Positions 49,471 through 57,346 of a stretch of 64,000 nt of DNA are shown here, one piece after another. How positions within the stretch are numbered: position 1 is the first letter of the stretch; the number at the start of each line of letters is the position of its first letter. The position numbers and the translations under genes are program-made. The DNA lies in assembly GCF_008704715.1 (NCBI RefSeq), contig NZ_CP023689.1, positions 5,890,001 through 5,954,000 on the forward strand, in the 5' to 3' direction. The stretch is from Streptomyces chartreusis. GTDB lineage: Bacteria > Actinomycetota > Actinomycetes > Streptomycetales > Streptomycetaceae. The notes beneath the pieces are model-generated. The model did no database searches. It had not been told where the DNA came from and was given only the letters and a program-made list of their open reading frames with translations.

Positions 49471-51008
49471 ACCGCACCACCCTGTCCTTCATCGCCGGCG
49501 TCGGCGCCCTCGCCGCCGTCACCGGGTTCGCGGCGCTGACGTCACCGGACGCGTCCGGCGCGAGCCCCGCGAAGGCGGCGGCCGAGCTGCCGGTGGAGCG
49601 TACGAGTCTGGTGTGCCCGGCGCCCAGCAGTTCGGACCTCGCCGAGACGACGTACACCTCGTTCACGCCCGTCACCAAGGGAACGGCGAGCGACGGCAAG
49701 GCGGAACTGCTGGCCGCGGGCGAGGAGTCGGGAGCCGCGGCCGGCGACAAGGGCGCCAAGGACGAGAAGGCCGGCAAGGACGAGAAGGGCGGCAAGGGCG
49801 GCAGGACCGCCGCCGACAAGCCCGTCCTCACGGCCAAGGAGCCGGGGAAGCCGGTGACCGAGGACGCCTCCGGGGCCGACTCGCCGGCGCTGGTCGGGAC
49901 CGCCGACGGCAAGTTCGCGCCCGGTTGGACCGTCCAGCAGACCACGCAGGTCGCGGCGGGCACGGGGCGCGGGCTCCAGGGCGTCAACTGCACCGCTCCG
50001 GACACCGAGTTCTGGTTCCCGGGCGCCAGCACGGCCCCCGACCGCACGGACTACGTGCATCTGACGAACCCCGACGACTCCGCCGCCGTCGTCGACATCG
50101 AGCTGTACGGCAAGGACGGCGCCCTGGAGACCACGGTGGGGGAGGGGATCACGGTTCAGCCGCACTCCGGCGAGCCGATACTCCTGTCCACGCTCACCAG
50201 CGAGAAGCAGGACAACGTCACCGTGCACGTGAGCGTGCGCAGCGGCCGGGTGGGCGCCTCGGTGCAGGCGCTGGACGACAAGCTCGGCGGCGACTGGCTC
50301 GCGGCGTCCGTCGATCCCACGGGGAGCCTGGTGCTGCCCGGCATCCCGAAGGACGCCACGGCCGTGCGGCTGGTCGTGTTCGCGCCGGGGGAGGCGGACG
50401 CGGACCTGAAGGTGCGGCTCGCCTCGCCGTCGGGCTCGATCACACCCGCCGGGAACGAGACGCTGCACGTCAAGGGCGGGATGACCAGCGCGGTCGACCT
50501 CGGTGACGTGATGCGGGGCGAGCCGGGGTCGCTCGTGCTGACGCCCTCGGACCACTCCGTGCCGGTGGTCGCGGCGGTTCGGGTGGTGCGCGGGAAGGGC
50601 GCCGCGCAGGAGACGGCGTTCATCCCGGCCGGCAGGGCCGTCGGCCAGCGCGCGACGGCGGTGGACAACACCGCGAAGGGCACGAGGCTCTCCGTGACGG
50701 CGCCGTCCGCCACGGCGGAGATCAAGGTCACCGCGTCCGCGGGCAGCGAGGGCGGTTCGGCGGTCTCGAAGACGTACACGGTCAAGTCCGGTACCACCCA
50801 GGAGGTGGAGGTGCCCGTCCCGAGCGGCCTCAAGGGCACCTACGCCCTCACGGTCGAGACGGTGTCGGGCGGGCCGGTGTACGCGTCCCGCACGCTGACC
50901 TCGTCGCTGGACGGCGTCTCCGCCTTCACCGTGCAGGCGCTGCCGGACGACCGGGGGATGGTGGCCGTGCCCGAGGCGGACGAGGACCTGTCGGTCCTGC
51001 AGAAGTAA
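49467..51008 (+). CDS. DUF5719 family secreted/membrane-anchored protein
   Basis: 513 residues. An N-terminal hydrophobic segment (TTLSFIAGVGALAAVTGFAAL) acts as signal peptide or anchor; next comes a Lys/Gly/Asp-rich linker (KDEKAGKDEKGGKGG, about 92-112), then repeated beta-sandwich units (GVNCTAPDTEFWFPGAS, YVHLTNPDDSAAVVDIELYG and later similar blocks). It is translationally coupled to the giant glycosyltransferase (GTGA overlap), so the two probably act together outside or at the membrane. I recognise the family as DUF5719; its function is not known. Confidence 0.78.
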   Translation: MNRTTLSFIAGVGALAAVTGFAALTSPDASGASPAKAAAELPVERTSLVCPAPSSSDLAETTYTSFTPVTKGTASDGKAELLAAGEESGAAAGDKGAKDEKAGKDEKGGKGGRTAADKPVLTAKEPGKPVTEDASGADSPALVGTADGKFAPGWTVQQTTQVAAGTGRGLQGVNCTAPDTEFWFPGASTAPDRTDYVHLTNPDDSAAVVDIELYGKDGALETTVGEGITVQPHSGEPILLSTLTSEKQDNVTVHVSVRSGRVGASVQALDDKLGGDWLAASVDPTGSLVLPGIPKDATAVRLVVFAPGEADADLKVRLASPSGSITPAGNETLHVKGGMTSAVDLGDVMRGEPGSLVLTPSDHSVPVVAAVRVVRGKGAAQETAFIPAGRAVGQRATAVDNTAKGTRLSVTAPSATAEIKVTASAGSEGGSAVSKTYTVKSGTTQEVEVPVPSGLKGTYALTVETVSGGPVYASRTLTSSLDGVSAFTVQALPDDRGMVAVPEADEDLSVLQK

Positions 51009-51014
51009 CGGCTC

Positions 51015-51045
51015 CGTCGGTGCCGCGGAAGCGCCGGCACCGGCG
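51015..51045. terminator. Probable terminator between convergent genes
   Basis: CGTCGGTGCCG (51015-51025) and CGGCACCGGCG (51035-51045), one mismatch, 9-base loop, between stops at 51008 (plus) and 51050 (minus). Confidence 0.6.
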
Positions 51046-51049
51046 GCCG

Positions 51050-51493
51050 TCAGTCCTCGCCGTAGCGCGGATCGACCGTCTCCGGCGTGAGTCCCAGCAG
51101 CTCCGCCACCTGCTCCACGACCACCTCGTGGACCAGAGCAGCCCGCTCGTCCCGGCCCTTGGTGCGGATCTCCACCGGGCGGCGATAGATGACCACGCGC
51201 GCGGGGCGTCCCTCACGGGCGGCGATCGTGCCGCCCAGGGGGACCGCCTCGTCGTTCCAGGTCCGGCCGTCGAGGCGGGGGACCTCGAGGACGAGGAAAT
51301 CGATGTCGGTCAGTTGCGGCCAGCGGCGTTCGAGGCGCTCCACGGAGTCCTGTACCAGGTCCGCGAAGACATCGGCGCGGCTGGCGGCGAGGGGGACCTG
51401 GGGTGGTGCGATCGGGCCGCGCATGCCCCGTCCGTGGCGATCACGGCGGCGGGGCCCGGGGCCTGCGGCACGGGGCGGTACGGGGGTGTCCAT
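51050..51493 (-). CDS. Zincin-like metallopeptidase family protein with altered HExxH motif
   Basis: 147 residues. It resembles the small actinobacterial zincin-like family (PF06262): VQDSVERLERRWPQLTDIDFLVLEVP, RVVIYRRPVEIRTKGRDERAALVHEVVVEQVAELLGLTPETVDPRYGED. The expected HExxHH zinc motif reads HEVVVEQ, so the second His is missing; activity is doubtful unless another ligand is used. The first 35 residues are Pro/Arg-rich. The start is uncertain (ATG 51493 or GTG 51496; no strong RBS). It diverges from a DUF3499 gene. Confidence 0.7.
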   Translation of the reverse strand: MDTPVPPRAAGPGPRRRDRHGRGMRGPIAPPQVPLAASRADVFADLVQDSVERLERRWPQLTDIDFLVLEVPRLDGRTWNDEAVPLGGTIAAREGRPARVVIYRRPVEIRTKGRDERAALVHEVVVEQVAELLGLTPETVDPRYGED

Positions 51494-51834
51494 CACTGAT
51501 GAAGGGTAGTCCTCACGGCAGGTACCTGTCCGATCGCGGCGGGGTGCGGGGGCGGCGTCCCCCTGTCCGTACGGCATGTCGGCAGATGACCATTCCAGCC
51601 AAGCTTGGGCTCGATTCGGCATCTCTCCGAGACCGTCGAAGACGAGGTAAATGTGGGTTTTGTGTTGAGTGGTGACCGGTTCTGTCGCTGCCCGGTATTC
51701 CGCAACGCGGCTTTTGGGCAGGTCAGGAGGGTGGGGCAAGAGGGGCGCGCGGAATGCCTCACAACACGACACGGTGGGGTGACCTGGGGGAGAGTCGTCG
51801 CGGCCCGCTCAAGAGTGCGGTACCGTCCAACGTC

Positions 51835-52209
51835 GTGAGCCCTGTACGTCGCTGTTCGCGCACCGCTTGCGGCCGTCCCGCCGTCGCGACGCTGACGTAC
51901 GTCTACGCCGACTCGACCGCGGTCCTCGGCCCGCTCGCCACCTACGCCGAACCCCACTGCTACGACCTGTGCGCCGAGCACTCCGAGCGCCTCACCGCCC
52001 CTCGTGGGTGGGAGGTCGTACGGCTGCTGGACGGCTCCGCTCCGGCCCGTCCGAGCGGGGACGACCTGGAAGCGCTTGCCAACGCCGTGCGCGAGGCGGC
52101 GCGTCCGCAGGAGCGGGCGGCCGGCGCCGGCGGCGGTGGCCGTGGCGCCGACCCGATGGAGGTCGCGCGGCGAGGTCATCTCAGGGTGCTGCGCTCGCCC
52201 GACAACTGA
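51835..52209 (+). CDS. DUF3499 family protein
   Basis: 124 residues. The conserved core is RRCSRTACGRPAVATLTYVYADSTAVLGPLATYAEPHCYDLCAEHSERLTAPRGWEVVRL, with Cys in CSRTAC and in HCYDLC plus a His, spaced like a small zinc-binding fold. This actinobacterial family is widely conserved near whiB/manB; its function is unknown. The GTG at 51835 has TACCGT 8 bases upstream and no Shine-Dalgarno, so the mRNA may be leaderless. The C-terminal part is Gly/Ala/Arg-rich. Confidence 0.8.
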   Translation: MSPVRRCSRTACGRPAVATLTYVYADSTAVLGPLATYAEPHCYDLCAEHSERLTAPRGWEVVRLLDGSAPARPSGDDLEALANAVREAARPQERAAGAGGGGRGADPMEVARRGHLRVLRSPDN

Positions 52210-52311
52210 CGGTCGGTTCCCTTCGTCTGTCTTTCCTCCCCCTCTTCGCGGTGCCTTCGTTTGGTTGAGTGCTGCACAAGCATTGACGGGCTGTTGTCGC
52301 GGACACGACCA

Positions 52312-52353
52312 TTCCGTATGCCGAAACGAGAAATCGCTTTCCGCATGACGGAA
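52312..52353. promoter_or_regulatory. Two TTCCG-N5-CGRAA half-palindrome sites upstream of lactate permease
   Basis: TTCCGtatgcCGAAA (52312-52326) and TTCCGcatgaCGGAA (52339-52353) are two similar imperfect palindromes 27 bases apart, just before the RBS of the permease. IclR-type regulators bind sites of this kind. The outer arms also pair with each other (ATTCCGT-ATGC with GCATGACGGAAT), so an RNA hairpin near the RBS is an alternative. Confidence 0.5.
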
Positions 52354-52367
52354 TCCCGGAGGTGCCC

Positions 52368-53984
52368 GTGTACATCCAGGAACTGGAGCCCGTAGCAGGC
52401 TCGCTGGGGCTGTCCGCCCTCGTGGCGACCCTGCCCCTTGTGATCGTGCTCGTCCTGCTGGGCGGGGTCCGGATGAAGGCGCATCTCGCGGGGCTCACCG
52501 GGCTTCTGGCGGCCGTACTGGTCGCCTGGCTCGCGTACGGCATGCCGCTCGACCAGACGCTCTCCAGCGGCGTCCAGGGAGCCGTCTTCGGGCTCTTCCC
52601 CATCCTGTGGATCGTCGTCAACGCCCTGTGGGTGTACCGGATGACGGTCCGGACACGGCACTTCGACATCCTCCGGCGGTCGTTCGGACGGCTGTCGGAC
52701 GACCCGCGCATCCAGGCGCTCGTCGTCGCCTTCTGCTTCGGCGCCCTGCTGGAGGCCCTCGCCGGGTTCGGGGCGCCTGTCGCGATCTGCTCGGTCATGC
52801 TCGTGGCGCTCGGGTTCGAGCCGGTGCGGGCGGCCGTCGTCGCCCTGGTCGCCAACACCGCCCCCGTCGCCTTCGGTGCGATGGGGACGCCCGTGGTGAC
52901 GCTCGCCCAGGTCACCGGGCTGCCGCTGGACGACGTGGCCTCCGTGGTCGGCCGGCAGACACCCTTGCTGGCGCTGGTCGTGCCGCTCGTGCTGGTCGGG
53001 CTCGTGGACGGCCGGCGCGGGCTGCGGGAGACCTGGGTGCCCGCCATGGCGTGCGGAGTCGCCTTCGCCGTCGCCCAGTTCGCCGCCTCGAACTACGTCT
53101 CCGCGCAACTCGCGGACATCGGCGCCGCGTTGGCCGGCGCGGGCGCCCTGGTCGCCGTACCGCACGCGCGTGTGCCCGCCACCGAGGCCGTACGCGCTTC
53201 CGTGCTGACCGGGTCGCGCAGCGAGGAACTCGACGAGGACGACCCGCGCGGAGAGGTCGTGCGGGCGTATGCGCCGTACGCGCTGATCGTCGTGATCTTC
53301 TCCATCGCCCAGATCCCGGTCGTCAAGGACTGGCTGGCCGGAGCGACCCAGACGTACGACTGGCCCTTCCTGAACGTCGCGAACCCGGACGGCGAGGCCG
53401 TCAGCGGCAATGTCTTCAGCTGGCCGATCGTGTCCACCGGCGGCACCCTCGTGCTGATCGCCGGGCTGCTCACGGCGGTCGTTCTGGGGGTCCACGCGCG
53501 CGTGGCCGTCAAGGAGTGGGCCGCCACCGTGCACGAGCTGCGGTTCGCCATCCTGACCGTGACGTCCGTGCTCGCGCTCGCCTACGTCATGAACCTGTCC
53601 GGGCAGGCCGCCACCATCGGCCACTTCGTGGCGGCGGCCGGCGCCGGGCTCGCCTTCCTGTCGCCGGTGCTGGGCTGGTTCGGGGTGGCCGTGTCCGGGT
53701 CGGACACCTCGGCCAACGCGCTGTTCGGGGCGTTGCAGGTGACGGCCGCGCGGGAGTCCGGGCTGTCGCCGGAACTCCTGGCCGCCGCCAACAGTTCAGG
53801 AGGTGTGCTCGGCAAGATGATCTCGCCGCAGAACCTCACCATCGCGTGCGCGGCCGTGGGACTCGCGGGCAAGGAGGGCGACCTGCTGCGCCGGGTCCTG
53901 CCCTGGAGCCTGGGGCTGCTGCTGGTGATGTGCCTGATCGTGGTCGGCCAGAGCTCACCGGTACTGGGCTGGATGCTGCCCTGA
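52368..53984 (+). CDS. lctP: L-lactate permease
   Basis: 538 residues, about 12-14 membrane helices, LctP family. Recognisable segments: LVATLPLVIVLVLLGGVRMKAHLAGL, FGLFPILWIVVNALWVYRMTVRTRHFDILRRSF, ALLEALAGFGAPVAICSVML, NTAPVAFGAMGTPV, SGSDTSANALFGALQVTAARESGLSPELLAAANSSGGVLGKMISPQNLTIA. GTG 52368 is preferred because GGAGG stands 5 bases upstream; GTG 52362 would overlap that RBS. It stands alone without lactate dehydrogenase genes. Control by a regulator binding the palindromes at 52312-52353 is inferred. Confidence 0.9.
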   Translation: MYIQELEPVAGSLGLSALVATLPLVIVLVLLGGVRMKAHLAGLTGLLAAVLVAWLAYGMPLDQTLSSGVQGAVFGLFPILWIVVNALWVYRMTVRTRHFDILRRSFGRLSDDPRIQALVVAFCFGALLEALAGFGAPVAICSVMLVALGFEPVRAAVVALVANTAPVAFGAMGTPVVTLAQVTGLPLDDVASVVGRQTPLLALVVPLVLVGLVDGRRGLRETWVPAMACGVAFAVAQFAASNYVSAQLADIGAALAGAGALVAVPHARVPATEAVRASVLTGSRSEELDEDDPRGEVVRAYAPYALIVVIFSIAQIPVVKDWLAGATQTYDWPFLNVANPDGEAVSGNVFSWPIVSTGGTLVLIAGLLTAVVLGVHARVAVKEWAATVHELRFAILTVTSVLALAYVMNLSGQAATIGHFVAAAGAGLAFLSPVLGWFGVAVSGSDTSANALFGALQVTAARESGLSPELLAAANSSGGVLGKMISPQNLTIACAAVGLAGKEGDLLRRVLPWSLGLLLVMCLIVVGQSSPVLGWMLP

Positions 53985-54087
53985 CCTTGAAGGTTACGGC
54001 TGGGGGTCCACTCGGCGACCGTCCGGCGCACTGTCGGTCCCGGCAGGTAGTTTGTGGTGACCGACAGGACTTTCAGGAGGGGTGTCC

Positions 54088-55452
54088 GTGGCTGCTGATC
54101 TGTCACAGCTGGTGAAGGCGTACGACGTGCGCGGGGTCGTACCCGATCAGTGGGACGAGTCGCTGGCCGAGCTCTTCGGCGCCGCCTTCGTCCGGGTGAC
54201 GGACGCGAGCGCGATCGTCATCGGCCACGACATGCGCCCCTCCTCGCCCGGCCTGTCCCGCGCCTTCGCACGCGGTGCCGCGGCCCAGGGCGTCGACGTC
54301 ACCGAGATCGGCCTGTGCTCCACGGACCAGCTCTACTACGCCTCGGGCGCGCTGAACCTGCCGGGCGCCATGTTCACGGCCTCGCACAACCCGGCCCAGT
54401 ACAACGGCATCAAGATGTGCCGCGCCGGCGCCGCCCCGGTCGGCCAGGACACCGGCCTCGCCGAGATCCGCGAACTGGCCGAGAACTGGCTGGAGTCGGG
54501 CGCCCCGGCCCCGGCCGAGCGCACGGGCACGATCACGCGGCGTGACACGTTGGAGGACTACGCGGCCCACCTCCGCTCCCTCGTCGACCTGACCTTGATC
54601 CGCCCCCTGAAGGTCGTCGTCGACGCGGGCAACGGCATGGGCGGCCACACCGTGCCGACCGTCTTCGGCGGCCTCCCGCTGGACGTCGTCCCGATGTACT
54701 TCGAGCTGGACGGCACCTTCCCGAACCACGAGGCGAACCCGCTGGACCCGGCGAACATCGTCGACCTCCAGAAGCGGGTCCGCGAGGAGGGCGCCGACCT
54801 CGGCATCGCCTTCGACGGCGACGCCGACCGCTGCTTCGTCGTCGACGGGCGCGGCGAGCCCGTCTCCCCGTCCGCCATCACCGCCCTGGTGGCCTCGCGC
54901 GAGCTCGCCAAGCACGGCGGCAAGGGCACGGTCATCCACAACCTGATCACGTCCTGGTCGGTCCCGGAGGTCGTCCGGGAGAACGGCGGCACCCCGGTCC
55001 GCACCCGTGTCGGCCACTCCTTCATCAAGGCCGAGATGGCGAAGTCCGGCGCGATCTTCGGCGGCGAGCACTCCGCCCACTACTACTTCAAGGACTTCTG
55101 GAACGCCGACACCGGCATGCTGGCCGCCCTCCACGTCCTCGCCGCCCTCGGCGGCCAGGAGGGCCCCCTGTCCGGCCTGGTCGCCCAGTACGACCGCTAC
55201 GCCGGCTCCGGCGAGATCAACTCCACCGTCGCCGACCAGACGGACCGCCTCGCCGCGATCAAGGCCGCGTACGAGGGCCGCGACGACATCCACCTGGACA
55301 ACCTCGACGGCCTCACGGTCACCGCCCCCGACTGGTGGTTCAACGTCCGCCCGTCCAACACGGAGCCCCTGCTCCGCCTGAACGCGGAGGCCAGGGACGA
55401 GGAGACGATGAGAAAGGTACGGGACGAGGCGTTGGCGATCATCAGGGCTTGA
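54088..55452 (+). CDS. manB: Phosphomannomutase / phosphoglucomutase
   Basis: 454 residues, alpha-D-phosphohexomutase family. The active-site Ser99 is in FTASHNPAQYNGIKM, the metal loop is IAFDGDADRCFVVD (near residue 245), the sugar-binding loop is FGGEHSAHYYFKDFW, and the phosphate-binding loop is VRPSNTEPLLRLN at the end. It converts mannose-6-phosphate to mannose-1-phosphate between ManA (57347) and the nucleotidyltransferase (39244). GTG 54088 has AGGAGG 7 bases upstream; GTG 54082 is less well spaced. Confidence 0.92.
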   Translation: MAADLSQLVKAYDVRGVVPDQWDESLAELFGAAFVRVTDASAIVIGHDMRPSSPGLSRAFARGAAAQGVDVTEIGLCSTDQLYYASGALNLPGAMFTASHNPAQYNGIKMCRAGAAPVGQDTGLAEIRELAENWLESGAPAPAERTGTITRRDTLEDYAAHLRSLVDLTLIRPLKVVVDAGNGMGGHTVPTVFGGLPLDVVPMYFELDGTFPNHEANPLDPANIVDLQKRVREEGADLGIAFDGDADRCFVVDGRGEPVSPSAITALVASRELAKHGGKGTVIHNLITSWSVPEVVRENGGTPVRTRVGHSFIKAEMAKSGAIFGGEHSAHYYFKDFWNADTGMLAALHVLAALGGQEGPLSGLVAQYDRYAGSGEINSTVADQTDRLAAIKAAYEGRDDIHLDNLDGLTVTAPDWWFNVRPSNTEPLLRLNAEARDEETMRKVRDEALAIIRA

Positions 55453-55772
55453 TCCCACGGTGTGCCTGGCGCCCGCCCACCTGCTGGGCTTCGCCGTTGA
55501 GGCCGGTCAGCAGCTTTTCAGCCCGTCCGGCGTTTGAGGACGAGGCCGTTCAGGCCGAAGCGGGGTCTGGGGCGGCAGCCCCAGAAGCAGTCCGGGGCCG
55601 AAGGGGCAGCGCCCCTGGAGGAAGGGACGGGCAGGGGCGGCGGGGGCGAAAACCCCAGGCCCCCGCACAACACCGCCCAACCCCGGCACCCCGCCCCCAC
55701 CGGCGGTACGCTGACCAGGCACATCCGCACACCCGCACGCACCACCGACCCCCACCCCAGAAGGGACCCGCC
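55453..55772. other. Gene-free stretch between manB and the Trm112-like gene
   Basis: 320 bases. It holds the second copy of the dispersed repeat (55515-55584), followed by a second GC-rich hairpin-forming stretch (GGGGCAGCGCCCCTGG at about 55604) and a C-rich run up to the RBS AAGGGA of the next gene. No gene or promoter was recognised. Confidence 0.6.
55515..55584. repeat. Dispersed Streptomyces intergenic repeat, copy 2
   Basis: Identical to 40565-40615 over the first 51 bases; after that the terminal hairpin differs by small deletions (CTGGGGCGGCAGCCCCAG). It begins 62 bases after the manB stop and may provide the terminator. Confidence 0.85.
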
Positions 55773-55943
55773 ATGCCGCTGGAAGCCGGCCTCCTGGAGA
55801 TCCTCGCCTGCCCGGCCTGCCACGCCTCCCTCAAGGAGCAGGAAGCCGAGCTGATCTGCACCGGCCAGGACTGCGGCCTTGCCTACCCGGTCCGCGACGG
55901 CATCCCGGTCCTCCTGGTGGACGAGGCCCGCCGCCCCGCGTAA
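55773..55943 (+). CDS. Trm112-family small zinc-ribbon protein
   Basis: 56 residues: LLEILACPACHASLKEQEAELICTGQDCGLAYPVRDGIPVLLVDEARR. Four Cys in a CxxC...C-x4-C arrangement form a zinc ribbon; YPVRDGIPVLL is the family signature. In eukaryotes and archaea Trm112 activates methyltransferases; the bacterial form (YcaR type) is uncharacterised. AAGGGA precedes the ATG. The gene lies between manB and an SIS-domain gene. The last codons and the TAA are part of a 25-bp tandem repeat. Confidence 0.88.
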   Translation: MPLEAGLLEILACPACHASLKEQEAELICTGQDCGLAYPVRDGIPVLLVDEARRPA

Positions 55944-55993
55944 CGACGAGGCCCGCCGCCCCGCGTAACGACGAGGCCCGCCGCCCCACGTGG
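55920..55993. repeat. 25-bp tandem repeat spanning the Trm112-like stop codon
   Basis: Units at 55920-55944 and 55945-55969 are identical (GACGAGGCCCGCCGCCCCGC plus GTAAC); a third, ending differently, covers 55970-55993. The first unit encodes the final DEARRPA and the stop. Confidence 0.9.
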
Positions 55994-56100
55994 TGGGGAA
56001 CACGAACTCCACAGGCGCCCCGGCACGGCCCTGGTACCGAACCAGGCACGCCCCACCCGACAGACCCCAAAGAACCCCCGGCGATCGGAGGCCGTCGCCC

Positions 56101-57228
56101 ATGCTCGACGAATCGCTGCTCGACACGCCGGAGGCACTCGCCGACGCCGACCGCCGTGCCCTGCTGCGCGGCGCGGCCGAAGCCGGCGCCCGCGTCCGCA
56201 CCGCCGCCCGGTACGCCGTAGAGGCCGGCGTTCATGACCTCAAGCCGGACGGCCGCCCCCGAGCCATCCTCATCGCGGGCCCCGGCGCCGCCGCCACCTG
56301 CGTCGCCGACCTCCTCGGCACCCTCGCCGGCGCCACCAGCCCGGTCACCCGGCTGGCACCGGCCGGCGTGGCCCCCGCCGCGGGCGCCCTGCGCTGGGAG
56401 CTCCCCGGCTGGGCCGGCTCCGTCGACCTCCTGCTGATCGCCACCCCCGACGGCACCGAACCCGGCCTGTCGCTGCTCGCCGAGCAGGCCTACCGCCGCG
56501 GCTGCACGGTCGTCGCCGTGGCCCCCGCGGGCACCCCGCTCACCGAGTCGACGCAAGGCAACCACGGCCTGTTCGTGCCGATGGCGACCGCCCCGTACGA
56601 GCAGGACGAGTCCCTCGCCGCCTCCGCCCCCGGCGTCCTGTGGGCCCTGCTCACACCGCTCCTCGCGCTCCTGGACCGCACCGGTCTGCTCACCGCCCCG
56701 CCCGACGCCGTCGAGAAGGTCGCCGACCGCCTCGACCACATCGCCGAGCGCTGCGGCCCCGCCATCGCGACGTACAGCAACCCCGCCAAGACCCTCGCCG
56801 CCGAACTCGCCGACGCGCTCCCGCTGATCTGGACCGAGGGCGTCTCCGCGGGCCCGGCCGGCCGCCGTTTCGCCGCCGCGCTCGCCGAGCTCTCCGGCCA
56901 CCCCGCCGTCGTCGCCGAACTGCCCGAGGCACTCGCCTCGCACAGCGCCCTGCTCGCAGGCCGGCTCGCGGCGAGCGCGGACCCCGACGACTTCTTCCGC
57001 GACCGCGTCGAGGAGACACCGGCCCTGCACGCGCGCGTGGTCCTGCTGCGCGACCGGCCGATCGGCGGCCTCACCGCAGCGCCCAGCGCCCGCGACCTCG
57101 CCCTCAGCCACGACACACCGATCAGCGAGCTGGAGCCGGAACCCGGCGGTGAGCTGGAGACCCTCGCCGAACTGATCGCCATCACGGATTTCGCCGCCGT
57201 TTACCTGGCGCTCGCCTCGGGGGCCTGA
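56101..57228 (+). CDS. SIS-domain protein, phosphoglucose/phosphomannose isomerase-like
   Basis: 375 residues. The N-terminal helices (LDESLLDTPEALADADRRALLRGAAEAGARV) lead to a SIS fold: RPRAILIAGPGAAATCVADLLGTLAG and VDLLLIATPDGTEPGLSLLAEQAYRRGCTVVAV. The C-terminal half (EGVSAGPAGRRFAAALAEL...ALHARVVLLRD) resembles bifunctional PGI/PMI proteins of archaea and actinobacteria. Its place between manB and manA suggests fructose-6-P/mannose-6-P isomerase activity or control of it. The catalytic Glu/His of true PGI/PMI could not be placed with confidence. CGGAGG lies 9 bases before ATG 56101. Confidence 0.78.
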   Translation: MLDESLLDTPEALADADRRALLRGAAEAGARVRTAARYAVEAGVHDLKPDGRPRAILIAGPGAAATCVADLLGTLAGATSPVTRLAPAGVAPAAGALRWELPGWAGSVDLLLIATPDGTEPGLSLLAEQAYRRGCTVVAVAPAGTPLTESTQGNHGLFVPMATAPYEQDESLAASAPGVLWALLTPLLALLDRTGLLTAPPDAVEKVADRLDHIAERCGPAIATYSNPAKTLAAELADALPLIWTEGVSAGPAGRRFAAALAELSGHPAVVAELPEALASHSALLAGRLAASADPDDFFRDRVEETPALHARVVLLRDRPIGGLTAAPSARDLALSHDTPISELEPEPGGELETLAELIAITDFAAVYLALASGA

Positions 57229-57346
57229 TCTGTCCCTGGACGCCCCGACAGCCGTACGACGGCGCAACCGGCAGTCGTACACCAGGCGAACCGGCGTCCT
57301 CCCCGAAGAGAACCCGCCTACCCGCAGAGAGCAGGCAGACAACCGC

